A stretch of 64,000 nt of DNA from Cynocephalus volans (taxonomy: Eukaryota; Chordata; Mammalia; Dermoptera; Cynocephalidae). Positions 1 to 10,760 of this stretch are shown in pieces (position 1 is the first letter of the stretch; each line of letters starts with the position of its first letter). The stretch lies in NCBI RefSeq assembly GCF_027409185.1, contig NC_084462.1:154677490-154741489 (forward strand), given 5' to 3'. Below the pieces are notes generated by a model. The model searched no databases, was not told the origin of the DNA, and was given only the letters and a program-made list of their open reading frames with translations. The translations under genes were made by a program, and so were the position numbers.

Positions 1-241
1 TAAGTCTGGCATATCCTCAAAGGTTAAACATAAAATCACTCAGCAATTCCAGTCCTAGGTATAAATCCAAGATAAATGAGATTGTACAACCACACAAAAA
101 TCTTGTGTACAGATGTTCACAGCAACGTTTTTCATAATAGCCAAGAAGTATATACAACCCAAATGTCCATCAACCAATGACTGGATAATTAAAAGGTGTA
201 TATCTATACGATGGAATATTATTCAGCAATAAAGAGTGAAT

Positions 242-308
242 GGGCTGTTATAACACTAAGGTCAACGATTTGGATCTCCATACCTGCCAGGTGCAAAGAA
301 AAAAAAAG
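242..308 (+). mobile_element. tRNA-type SINE, 5'-truncated
   Basis: TATAACACTAAGGTCAACG through the tail; the left part with box A is absent. Confidence 0.55.
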
Positions 309-313
309 TAAAT

Positions 314-417
314 GGACTGGTCTGTTAGCTCAGTTGATTAGAGCATAGTGCTGATAACAGCAAGGTCCAGGGGTTGATCCCTCTACTGGCCAGCCACCAA
401 AAAAAAAAAAAAAAAAA
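314..417 (+). mobile_element. Monomeric tRNA-Ile-like SINE
   Basis: Box A (TTAGCTCAGTTGATTAGAG) and box B (GGTTGATCC) visible; A-tail; duplication AGTAAATG / AGCAAATG. Confidence 0.85.
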
Positions 418-732
418 GCAAATGAAGTAATGGTACATGGATGTATCATGTAACATGGATGAGCCCTGAAGACATTATGGTAAGTTAAAGAAGCCAGACA
501 CAAAAGACCACATATTTATGATTTCATTTATAAGAAATATCCAGAATAAAATCTATAGAGACAGAAACTAGATTAATGGTTGCCTAGAGCTGGGAGTAGG
601 GAGAGTTGGGGGAGAAATGGGAAGTGACTACTAATGGGCACAGTGTTTCTCTTGGGGATGATGAAAATTGTCAGAATTAGGTAGTGGTGATGGTTGTACA
701 ATCTTGTGAATATATTAAAAAAACACTGAATT

Positions 733-1987
733 GGAGTGCACCTTGAGTGGCAGCTTTGCAGGAAGCCGAAGCCAACCCCATGCCGGAATCTACATTTCAC
801 AACCAGTATGACAATATGTCACTGTTTGGAGCCCTCAGGGCAGGATTCACCAAATTGAATATGCAATGGAAGCTGTTGCATATTCAAAACAAGGGTCCTC
901 CATAGTTAGCATGAAATTGAAAACCCATGCAAGGAAAAAAGGGCACAATCAGAGCCTGCAGCTCAGAAAAAAATTCTCCGTGTTGACAACCATATTGCTA
1001 TCTCAGTTGCAGGTCTTACTGTTGATGCTAGACTATTATGTAATTTTATATGCCAGGAGTGTTTTGGATTCCAGATTTGTAGTTCACAGACTACTTCCTG
1101 TGTCTGCTCTTGTATCTCTAATTGGAAGCAAGACCCAGATACCAACACAAAAATAGCTGGAGACTGTATGGTGTCAGGCTACTTATTGCTGGTCATGATG
1201 ATACAGGACTTCACATTTTTCAGTCCTGTCCTTCTGCTAACTATTTTGACTGTATAGCTATGTCCATTGGAACCTGTTGTCAATCAGCTTGTACTTACTT
1301 AGAGACACAAATGCCTGAGTTTATGGAGTGTAATTTGAATGAAGTGGTTAAACATGGTTTGTGTGCCTTAAGAGAGACACTTCCTGCAAACCAGGATCTA
1401 ACTACAAATAATGTGTCCACTGGAATTTTTGGTAAAGACTTAGAGCTGATGATGATGATGACGATGACGATGTGTCTTCATTCCTGGCAAGTCTCGAAGA
1501 AAGACCACAGAGAAAGGCACAGCCTGCTGAACCTGCTGATCAACCTGAAGAAAAGGCTGGATGAACCAATAGAACATTAAGTGATAAACCAGTCTATAGT
1601 GTATTATCAAATATGTAAGAGTGCAGGAACACATACTGATGACCATAGTCTATAATTTGAACCAAAAGATGCAGAGTGGTGGAATGGTATGTTTTGAGAA
1701 TCAGTCCATACGTCAGTTTTTCCCAAGCAACCTAAATGAAACCATACAATAGGATACATTTTTATTTATTATTGTGGGGGTTTTTTTTGTTTGTTTTGTT
1801 TTGTGGTGACTGGCTGGTATGGGGATCCAAACCCTTGACCTTAGTGAATGGGATGTATTTTTCTTTGAGAGGGTCTACATAATTATTTTCTAGAAAGTGG
1901 AGGCATCTGTACTAATTTTTTATATAAAAAAATAGTGTCTTTGTGGTTTTAAAGACAACTGTGGAATAAACTTATTTCACCTCCTGG
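733..1987 (+). pseudogene. PSMA1: Processed pseudogene of proteasome subunit alpha 1
   Basis: Intronless copy of PSMA1 mRNA: 5' UTR, coding body from about 795 to TAA at 1578-1580, and 3' UTR to an A-rich end near 1987. Matches include NQYDN, GRIHQIEYAMEAV (in shifted register), [33 protein letters not shown] and the terminal [11 protein letters not shown]. The frame is broken soon after the start by a missing G near 814 and again further on, with nine extra bases after MEAV. The copy interrupts an L1 3' end. The L1 words around it, AAAAAAACACTGAATT (717-732) and AAAAAAACCCACTGAATT (1988-2005), form the target-site duplication expected of L1-mediated retrotransposition. Confidence 0.93.
1765..1845 (-). 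mobile_element. SINE fragment in PSMA1 pseudogene 3' UTR
   Basis: GTGACTGGCTGGTATGGGGA then CCTTGACCTTAGTG; inserted after the retrocopy formed. Confidence 0.65.
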
Positions 1988-2098
1988 AAAAAAACCCACT
2001 GAATTATACACTTTTTTTTTTTTTTTCTTTCTTTTTTTCTTAATTACACAGTTTAAGTAAATGAATTGTATAGTATGTAAATCATACCTCATAAATAC
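1988..2098 (+). mobile_element. Old L1 3' end (part 2, after PSMA1 copy)
   Basis: Resumes with CACTGAATTATACAC and ends GTAAATCATACCTCATAAA, the usual terminal words of L1M elements. A T-rich tract lies inside it. Confidence 0.7.
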
Positions 2099-2232
2099 GT
2101 TATTTTTTAAAAAGTGGATAACCTCATAAGATTTGCATTAAGCTAAAGAAATGCTTAACTTTGATCTAGGAAAAAAGAATGTTTTCATTTATGTAAGATT
2201 CACAAATTGGCAAAACTAAAAAAAACATTGTT

Positions 2233-2284
2233 TAACACTAAATTCCAGGGTTCAGTTCCTGTACCGGCCAGCAGCCAAAAAAAG

Positions 2285-2316
<32 letters not shown>

Positions 2317-2320
2317 TATG
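2233..2320 (+). mobile_element. SINE 3' fragment with (TA)n tail
   Basis: AACACTAAATTCCAGGGTTC and CCGGCCAGCAGCC, then an A-run leading into about nine TA repeats. Confidence 0.55.
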
Positions 2321-2385
2321 GTTTAAAGACATAAAAGTGATAAGGAATAAAGTTATAAAGAAAATCAAGAGATTAATGTACACAA

Positions 2386-2446
2386 CGTTAACACCAAGGG
2401 CAAGGGTTCAGATCCCTATACCAGCCAGCTGCCAAAATAAATAAAC
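2386..2446 (+). mobile_element. SINE 3' fragment
   Basis: TTAACACCAAGGGCAAGGG to CCAGCTGCCAAAATAAATAA. Confidence 0.6.
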
Positions 2447-2868
2447 ATAAAGTTGAAGATGGTAGTCCTCTGAGCAGGATCAGGGTGGAGCACATGGGGG
2501 CTTGAGAGGTAAAAGTAATGTTCTAACTCTAATACCTGGTGTAGGTCACATTATTTTTCTTTAAAGCCTCACGCATTTTACAATTATTCATCAAATCTAC
2601 TCAGTATTTAATTTTTTAAAAAAGCAGTACACATTTAAAAAGAAAGAATGAAAGCTCCAGGAAATTTGCCTGTTTTAGGTTAGAACCATCTTCATTCCTG
2701 GTACATCTGAGCTGCCAACCAGCCTTTGGAACTGCTTTAGTTATCACCAACTGACTCACTAAAGGGAACGGTGGCTGAAGGTCTATTCCAAGAGAATAGA
2801 TGGTGTTACCTATCTATATTTCTTCCAGATCTCTCGTTTTTCCCTTTTAGACACCTGTACTGATTTTT

Positions 2869-2967
2869 GCTTTTGTTTTTTTGGAGGCTGACCAGTACAG
2901 GCATCAAATGCTGGACCTTGCTGTTATCAGCACCGCTCTCTAACCAACTGAGCTAATCAGCCAGCCC
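2869..2967 (-). mobile_element. Monomeric SINE
   Basis: TTTGGAGGCTGACCAGTACA through CTGAGCTAATCAGCCAGCCC. Confidence 0.8.
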
Positions 2968-3319
2968 TAAGATACTTACATATCAAGCAGCAACAACATA
3001 CAAATATCAGACCACTTTTTTTTTTCAAAAAGGGCAACAGATAATGGTCTTTAATGAGGAATATATGCTTTCTGATACTGATCCCTTAAGAAAATCTTAC
3101 CCATCGTGTGTGTGGACCAGTGATTTTAATTCTCTACACATATCCATTTTATTCTCATGAATTGGTGATGCACTACTGATGAATAAGCTTTGGGATTCTT
3201 ATTCTGCATAGAAGTGTCCACTGACGTTGCAGTTCCTCTACTGCTTCTCATTTTAATCTCATAAGTACATGAATGGGTAGTGGGACTGGCTGATTAACTC
3301 ATTAAAATAAAATTGCTAG

Positions 3320-3459
3320 ATACAACAAGCGAACAGATATGAGGTTGTTGGGACGGAGTGGGGAGAGAGACGAGGGAGGGAGGTCTTGGTAATGGGCCAC
3401 AATAATCAACCACATTGTATACTGACAAAATAAAATAAAATTTAAAAAAATAAAAAATA
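3320..3459 (+). mobile_element. Short, 5'-truncated young L1 3' end
   Basis: About 140 bp ending in AATAAAATTT A-rich sequence, flanked by AATAAAATTGCTAG on both sides (target-site duplication). The same 3' end occurs in reverse at 45476-45640. Confidence 0.7.
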
Positions 3460-4265
3460 AAATTGCTAGGACATTAGGCAGCAAAGACAATTCCAGTTAC
3501 CAGGACCCAGGTCTCACTGATAGTGACAATACTGTAGAGGTAGGGCAATAAGTGTTGGCCCCCTGAATTGAACCTGAATCACATTTGTGGGTCAGAGCTA
3601 AGACCCAATTTTCATGGCTTCTCAAAAGCCGCCCTTGCCTCACAGTCAAGCAGGTGATGATGCTGTTCTGTCTTTCTTTTCCAGGTGGGGCCAGAAGAAA
3701 GTGTGCATCTGGATAAGAGGTGATCATCTAAGAATGTAAGTGCCCAAGTTCCACACTACTGGTGCAGAACCATCATCTCTTCAGAAGGGGAGACGCCACC
3801 AAGCACTGTCATCTGTATTTCCAATTTCAAAGCATTGATTGCAGGCTAATCAGATGGGAAATCCAATGACTGAATTCTCAAATACTATTGACTAGGGAAA
3901 TGGGACTTGAGGCTGGATGTTTAAGTTACTCTGCAGGTTGGACAGTCCTAGAGAGAGCATATCCTTATTGACTGTCATCCTAATTATGATGGCACCTGGA
4001 ATTTGTATGAGTGATAGTCACCCTCTGGATAGGCGAAAGTTCAGTGAAGCAGCTTGTCTGACAACCAGTCTAGCCCACTTGGGGTACAGGAAACCATACC
4101 ATCCAAGGAAGAAAAAGCTGTATGTACCAGATGAAAACAATGGAATTCCTTGTGATTCTATTTACATTTCCCTGAGAATCTTATCCAAGATGAGCACAAC
4201 TGCAAACACAAGATGAGTGAGCCTCCTGCCTTGGCTTGGTCCCTTCTGAGATTCTGGTACATTAA

Positions 4266-4359
4266 GGGCTGGCTGGTTAGCTCAGTTGGTGAAAGCATGG
4301 TGTTATAACATCAAGGTCAAGGGTTTGGATCCCCATACCAGCCAGCTGCCAAAAAAAAA
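4266..4359 (+). mobile_element. Monomeric SINE
   Basis: GGGCTGGCTGGTTAGCTCAG start, CCAGCTGCC end, nine-A tail. Confidence 0.85.
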
Positions 4360-4613
4360 GATACATGGAATGCCAACCAGTGTTCCAACTATACACAAAA
4401 TAAAATAAAATTTTATTATAAAATAAAATTATATTATTAATTTTATTATTAAAATAAAACTATACACCCCCTAGTAGGCCATAGAAGTCAGGAGTCACTA
4501 ATATAAAACAGGAAACTTTTCCCTTACTATTTTTTGGCAGTTAAAGAGAACGATCTTTGCCTGTCTTTTTTTTTTTTTTAACAAGGAAGTTTTTAAATAT
4601 TTCCTTTTATATA

Positions 4614-4704
4614 TATATTTTTGTGTGTGTGTGGCTAGTCACAGGGATCAAACCCTGGACCTTGGTGTTATCAAAACTATTCTCTGAGCTAACCAGCCAG
4701 GTCC
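4614..4704 (-). mobile_element. Monomeric SINE
   Basis: CAGGGATCAAACCCTGGACC and GAGCTAACCAGCCAGG. Tail replaced by (TA)/(TG) repeats. Confidence 0.75.
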
Positions 4705-4881
4705 CCAGATCTTTGTCACTCTTGAAATACAAATGCTTGGTTCTTTGGATAACTTTTTATGAAAAAATGAAGCAAAATATAATATTTTGACAGAGTGATT
4801 AACAATAATACAAGCCACAAAATGAAGCAAGGTCAATTTGCTGAGAGTGGTGAGTTGAGAGAGAATCTAAAGTCCAGGTAC

Positions 4882-5462
4882 TGTTGGAGTGAGCAGGACT
4901 GAAGCCAGGTTGGAACTTAAAACCACCTGCTCTGTGGGAAGACTTTAAAAGGACTCAGTTTTTCTTCTCTTTCTTCCTTGCATTGCCTGACTTTCTTATC
5001 TTACTTTCTAAGTAGGAAAACAAGGCTGTTGAAAGTTAATTAGCAGCTTGCAAAACTAACAGTTCTTTGAGGCTTGCAGAATTCCAAGGCCAGCCAAAGC
5101 CCTGAAAAGCTACACAGAAACTTTGCAAAGAAGCTGATTCCATCCTGAAGCAAAAAAAAAAGTCCTGCAGGACCTTAAGATAACATCAAGGACAAGAACA
5201 GAGACCAGATGGAACCTCATGAGACCCTGCACCTGGCTCCTTGTATGGAGCCTCACAGCTCATGACCCCCTCCCTCCTGCTTTTTACTTCCTGCTTCTTA
5301 CCCAGTAAAACCCCTCGATATAACTGAGCCTTTGAGGTAGTTATAGTCTGGCCATCTCCTCAGCTCAATAAAGCTGACTTCCTATTCCACCAACAATTTG
5401 ACTTTTGTGGTTTTTTTTTTTTTCGTTTGAGCAACAGGCAGCTGGACTTGGGTTCGGTAACA
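4882..5462 (+). mobile_element. Solo LTR, class I type
   Basis: TG...CA element of 581 bp with an AATAAA signal near 5367, flanked by GTAC (4878-4881 and 5463-5466). The words TCCTGCAGGACC, AAGATAA and GGACTTGGGTTC recur in reverse orientation at 12613-12985, so both copies belong to one family. Unrelated in sequence to the provirus LTR. Confidence 0.75.
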
Positions 5463-5622
5463 GTACCTCTTATGTAGATGAGGTATGTAAGTAGAAAGAT
5501 TTTGTGTTCTAACAAGATATAGTACCTTATTGTATAATAATAAATATCCTTCACTCCAGCGTCTAGCAACTTTATTCATCACAACCCACAATAATAATAC
5601 ATTTTACATCATGACCCAGGCC

Positions 5623-5627
5623 ATATG
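5623..5627. other. Target-site duplication, left copy (ATATG)
   Basis: ATATG abuts the 3' LTR and is matched by 11759-11763. Confidence 0.85.
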
Positions 5628-5786
5628 TGAAAGGACGAGTCAACACCAGTTGACGATCCGGAGAGAGCCAGTTTATTAGGCAGCACACACACATATATAT
5701 AGGGCTTTAAGGGAAGGCTGATTGGCTTAAGATACAATCCCTACTTAGCATACCGCATGGGGGTTGGGGTGGGTGTGGCTGAGAAG
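5628..5786 (-). repeat. Provirus 3' LTR, lacking outer U3
   Basis: Aligns with 11519-11680 of the 5' LTR but stops exactly where the two 39-bp units of that LTR begin. Env sequence joins directly, and the env frame runs about 40 nt into the LTR before its stop. No polypurine tract is seen. A deletion after integration is the simplest explanation. Confidence 0.85.
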
Positions 5787-6414
5787 AAACCTAATGATGC
5801 AGGGCAAGAAAAGGTAGGTTATGAGGATAATGATTAGAGGTCCCAAAATGGGCCAAATCCAAGTTAGGATAGGGTTTAAGATAAAAGAAGAAAAGGGGTT
5901 AGAACTGGATGTGGTTCGTAGGCTGGAAGCTAAGTTGGTGAGTTTGATGATGTTTGTTTCTACTAGACTGGATTCATTGATATAATAACAGCATTCTTCC
6001 CCAAGGAAGATGCAAGTACCTCCTTTTTCTGCCGTGAGGAGGTCTAGTGCTCTACGGTTTTGGAAGGTGACCTGAGCTAAAGAGGTAATTTGTCTCTGTA
6101 GAGAGGAAAGAGATTCGGCAGTGGAGGTCAGAGCCCCTTCAAGTTTAGCATTTATGTCTTCGACTGCCCATAAACTGTGTCCTAAGTCTCCTCCCGACAG
6201 GCCGGCTCCGACCGCTGATGTCGTTAGGGAAATACCTACCATGATTGGGAGGAAGGCGGCCCTTTTTTGCCTTGAGGGGGGATGAAGAAGATGGAACAGT
6301 TCTGAACGGGTGTACAGAGTGAGTTGAGGGACGATGGTGACAAGAAGGCATGGGGCAGTAAGATTAGGCAGGATGGAGGTAGAGAGGGTTCCATTGCACC
6401 AGAAGAAAGAGCCT
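5745..6414 (-). pseudogene. env: Proviral env remnant (end of SU plus TM)
   Basis: Only the last part of the surface subunit is left (WCNGT near 6395-6410). A basic cleavage motif RQKR, a hydrophobic fusion-peptide-like stretch, the LQRQITSLAQVTFQNRRALD heptad and conserved gammaretroviral region, a CX6CC motif and a membrane-spanning segment follow. The tail is cut short and reads into LTR sequence, stopping at 5745. The protein is therefore incomplete at both ends. Confidence 0.85.
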
Positions 6415-7241
6415 GGTGGGGTTGAGGAAGGGAAGCGTTTAAGGGGACGGCCGCCAGGAGCGGTCGCATGAGAGAATGTAAGTGCCAGGGGAGAGAGAGT
6501 GACAGGGAGAGTTTCTGTATTACCTGGGCGGTAAATTCAGGTCCATTGTCAGATTGAATGGAAGTGGGCATCCCAAATTGTGGGATGATTTGGGAAAGGA
6601 TAGTCTGGGCTACGGTGGAGGCCTTTTTATTGGATGCTGGGAATGCCTCTACCCATCCTGAAAAGGTATCAACAAACACCAAGAGGTATTTGAGGTGCCG
6701 GACAGAAGGCATGTGTGTAAAATCGACTTGCCAGTCGGCCGCGGGTGTGAGACCTCTGGCCTGGTGGGAGGGGTATGGCCCAGGTTTGAGAGGGGTGTTA
6801 GGATTGGTACGCTGGCAGATTGTGCATGAGGAGGAGATTTTTTGTAAGAGGGCTTTGTCAGATGGGGTGACTGAGAAGAAGGCTTGTAAAAACTGGGATA
6901 AAGTTTGGGGGCTAGAGTGAAACAGGTCATGGAGCAAGTGAAAGAGAGAGGACTTATCATCATTAGGCGGTTGAGGCTGAGAGGGTGTCTGTGAACCTTG
7001 GGAGCCGTATGGAAGAATGGGAAGTTGGTTTTGTGTCTGTGGGTGCCGTGCCGCAGTGCGTGCAGCGAGGTCAGCCTTACAATTCCCACAAGTGATTGGG
7101 GAATCGTCCCTCTGGTGGGCTCTGCAATGAATGACTCCTAATTCACAAGGTAAATGGGATGCCTCAATTAATGGGGAGATTAATGCTGAGTTGGTGATTG
7201 TGTTACCCTTGGTGTTAAGCAGACCGCGTTCTTTATATGGC
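6415..7241 (-). pseudogene. pol: Proviral pol, RNase H end and truncated integrase
   Basis: After the frameshift the sequence continues with YKERGLL of RNase H. The integrase zinc-binding region follows (H, H, then CTICQ), and two core acidic residues are visible (DWQVDFT and SDNGPEF). It breaks off soon after, before the third catalytic residue, where env sequence begins (junction in about 6415-6475). The frame happens to stay open to 6236 through env in the wrong register. Confidence 0.85.
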
Positions 7242-9281
7242 GGCATGAGAGAGAAGTATATGAAAGACATATTTGGAGTAGGTGTATAAGTTAAGAGTTC
7301 TTCCTTCAGCTAGAACGCAGGCTCGCGTGGCAGCGATAAGTTTGGCCTGCTGGTTGGTAGTACCCTTGGGTAAAGGTTGGGCCACTATAACCGAATCAAG
7401 GGAGACTATGGCATAACCTGCGTAATGAGTGCTTTCTACGCAGCTGTGCAAAGGGGTGTTGGGGGAATCTGATATAGGCAGTAGGGTGGCCGGATTTAGG
7501 GGTGGGCAGGTAGTGAAGGATAGGGCAGGATTTTCCAGAAACGAGGATAGGAGGGTTAGAATTCTGGAAGGTGGGAGGGAGTGGAGAGCCTTATAGGTAA
7601 GGAGGTCTTTAAGGTGATGTGGTGAGAGAATGGTGAGAGGTGCCCCAAATGTTAATTTGGATGCCTCCTTATGCAGCAACTGCCCCGCTGCTAGGGCTCT
7701 TAGACAGGGTGCCCAGCCTTGTACAGTGGGGTCTAACTGTTTTGATAGGTATGCTACAGGGGCAAAGGAGGGGCCATAATTCTGTCCTAGGATGCCCAGA
7801 CCTTGTCCCACATTTTCATGAACATAGAGGAAAAAGGGTTTAGTTAGATCAGGGAGATGAAGTGCAGGGGCCGTTAGAAGGGCCTGCCGAAGCTTGAGAA
7901 AAGGGCGCTGAGGTGAGGAGAGTAAAGGTTCTTCAGGAGGACCCTTACTCATATTATAGAGAGGTCGGGCTAGCAAAGAGAAATTGGGGATCCATGCTCT
8001 GAAATATCCGGCTAGACCCAGGAAAGATAGGATTTCTGTTTTGGTTTTGGGGATGGGCAGGTCAGTAAGAAGTTGTTTCCTGTCCAGGGTGATTTCCTTC
8101 TTTCCCGGGGAGAGGAGAAAACCAAGGTAGGTTACCGACGGCAAGGAGATTTGGGCCTTGGTGGGGGACACTCGATATCCCCTACCCGCTAAGAAGTTAA
8201 GCAAATGGGCAGTGTCAGCTTGGGATTGTTCCCATGAAGGACTGCACAGAAGGAGATCGTCCACATATTGTAATAAGGTGGACTCTGGATGGTTTAAGTG
8301 AAAAGATTTGAGGTCCTGTGCTAGGGTCTGCCTGAAAATATGAGGGCTATCCCGAAATCCCTGTGGCAGGACCGTCCAAGTGAGTTGTTCGGAGTGGTAG
8401 GAATGGGGGTCGGTCCATGTGAAGGCAAAAATGTCCTGAGTGCCGGTTTCCAGGGGTATGGAAAAGAAGGCATCCTTTAAGTCTAAAACCGAGAAATGAG
8501 TAGAGGTCACTGGGACCTTGGAAAGAAGAGTGTATGGATTTGATACAAGGGGATGAATGGGAATGACAGCGGCATTAACAAGACGGAGATCTTGGATGAG
8601 ACGAAAGGCGCTATTAGGTTTTTTTACAGCGAGTATGGGAGTATTGAAAGGGGAGCGAGTGGGACGGAGATACCCCTTTTTTAATAGGTCCTGAATGATG
8701 GGACTTAACCCGAGGAGGGCTGCTGTCATTAATGGATACTGAGCCTGACAAATATATTTGGAGGGGTCTTTTAGTTTTATGTGTACAGGGGAACACTGGG
8801 CCAGAGTGGGGCTGGCAGTGTCCCAAACTGTGGGGTTAACAGGGTGTGTTAGCGTGGGTAAGGACTTCTTTGGAGGGGTGGAATTAGTAGGATCTTGGGC
8901 TTGAACTAGCGCTAGGAGGAAGGAAACGGGGGAAGAGGAAGAGGACAGGGGCAAAGTAATGGAGACTTGAAGCCGTGATAGAATGTCCCGACCCAACAAG
9001 GGGACGGGGCATTGTGGCATGACTAGGAAGGAATGGGAGAAAACGGCTTGAGTGCCTTGAAGGCAGCAGGTTAAAAGAGGGGTTTTTGGGGGAAAGATTT
9101 GTTTACCTCCTACCCCGACTATAGGAGAGCTGCTGGAGGTGGTGGGGCCTTTATATTCCCTTAAGACTGAAAAGGTGGCTCCAGTGTCCAGGAGGAAAGA
9201 TATTGGGTGGCCTTCCACAACCATGGATACCCTGGGCTCCTGCTCTGTTATAGAGATGGTCGAGAAGGGCCCAAGGCTCCT
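7233..9281 (-). pseudogene. pol: Proviral pro-pol, protease to RNase H
   Basis: Continues in the gag frame after TGA 9282-9284. Protease shows LLDTGATFSVL. Reverse transcriptase has LPQGF and the YVDD box, followed by the connection domain. RNase H is recognisable, but the Asp of the YTDS motif is Tyr (YTYS). The frame ends at TAA 7233-7235 because bases are missing in a TATATA run. RNase H resumes in another frame downstream. Confidence 0.9.
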
Positions 9282-10760
9282 TCAGTCCTCCTCAGCGAGG
9301 CCCACCATAAGTGGTGTCCACGGTTCGGGGGACTGTGGGGCAGTTGGTCCCTCACCCCTTCGGGCAAGGGGGCAATCAGATCCCCAATGTCCCTTCTTTT
9401 TGCATTTTGGACAAGGAGTGGTGGGTGGCCTGGGGGTGGGGCAAGCCTTTGCCCAATGCCCTTCCTTTCCACATTTAAAGCAGGCTCCAGGTGGAGGTTT
9501 AGAGGTGGAGGCTGTGGGAGGGCGCCCAGGGGGTTTGATACGTTCTTTTTCCTCCTCCCAATTATGAAAAACCTTGAAGGCCACTGACAGGATTTCAGTC
9601 TGAGGGGTTGCAGGACCCTGCTCTAATTTTTTAAGTTTAGTTTTAATGTCGGGGTAGGATTGGGCCAGGAAATAGGTCATAAGGACATGCCGGCCGTCTT
9701 CTGAGTTGGGATCTAAGTTAGTGTATTGTTGAAAGGCCTGAGTTAATCTATTGAGGAACTCGGAGGGAGTTTCCTCCTTTTTTTGGACAATTTCTTGAAT
9801 TTTTTGGAAGTTGACGACCTTGCGAGCTGATTTCTTGAGGCCAATTATTAAGCAAGAGGCAAAACGGTCTCGAGCCTGAATTCCCTGAGCTGTGTTATAA
9901 TCCCAATTAGGTTCCTGTTCTGGGACTGCTTGGGGGCCTGGCGGGTGATTCGGATTGGTACAATGGGTGTCAGTGGCATGGGTTTGGGCTGTATCCCAGA
10001 CCCTGCGGCGTTCCTCGGGGAGGAGGGTATTGGCTAGGAGCATGAAGATGTCATGATGTGTGAGGCTGTAGGCCTGCAGGATCCATTGGAATTCTTTAAT
10101 GTAGGTGGTAGGGTCGGTAGAGAAAGAGCCTAGTCTTTTTTCTAATTCTGTAAGGTCAGCTAGGGAAAAGGGAACACGGACCCTAACTACTCCTTCAGCC
10201 CCAGCTACCTCGCATAGTGGGGCGATTGTTAAAGGGGTGGGGGGTGGTCCTCGGGAACGGGTGAAAGGGGGGCTTAGTGGGTCAGGAGTAGGGGAGGGTA
10301 AAGAAGGAGGAGTGGATGGCACAGGAGGTGCAGAAGGTGACGCGGATGACAGGGGAGGAGGAGTGGGTGCCGGAGGCACTGGGGGAGGAGGAGGTCGGTA
10401 GGGTGGGGGTTCATCAGCAGGGTCGAAGGTGGAAGAATCGAGGGGTGACTGTGAAGATGGTTTACAGGCTAAAAGGACTTGAGAGGGAGCACAGGAGGAG
10501 CAGAGGGCCTCGATGTAGGGGATCTCCTTCCATTTTTTTAGGCGCTGGCAGTAGTTAAAGAGGTCTCGTAGAATGTTAGGATCTAGTGTGCCCTCAGGGG
10601 GTCATGTGTTTTGATTATCTAAAGGATAATAAGGCCAATCTTGTGTGCAGAATTTGGTGAGGAGTTTGGGCTTAATATCTGGTCTGAGGGAAAGGTTGGT
10701 GAGGTTTTTCAGAAGGCATTGAAGTGGAGAGTCCCCTAGGGAGGAGGAGGAAGCACCCAT
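9282..10760 (-). pseudogene. gag: Proviral gag (one internal nonsense codon)
   Basis: 493 codons in a single frame from ATG at 10758-10760 to TGA at 9282-9284. It begins MGASSSS, a myristoylation-type matrix start. A Pro-rich region follows (about residues 115-165), then capsid, including an FQQYTNLDPNSEDG segment in the position of the major homology region. Two nucleocapsid zinc knuckles follow, CFKCGKEGHWAKAC and CPKCKKKGHWGSDC; two rather than one is seen in several class I ERVs. The only break is TGA at 10602-10604, about codon 53, replacing what looks like a Trp codon in matrix. Confidence 0.88.

Larger units (their letters stand above)
45..732 (+). mobile_element. Old L1 3' end (part 1, before PSMA1 copy)
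   Basis: L1M-type 3' region, with AGCCAAGAAGTATATACAAC and GATGGAATATTATTCAGC. Carries SINE insertions and is cut by the PSMA1 retrocopy. Confidence 0.8.

Noticed and set aside
313-417. tRNA-like boxes A and B in SINEs, as possible tRNA genes
   Set aside because: They lack a foldable mature tRNA, carry A-tails and target duplications, and occur in dozens of diverged copies.
1122-1580. Open frame with proteasome similarity as a functional gene
   Set aside because: Part of an intronless, frameshifted PSMA1 retrocopy with target duplications.
9139-9587. Overlapping plus-strand open frames opposite gag/protease
   Set aside because: Antisense to well-recognised minus-strand retroviral coding sequence.
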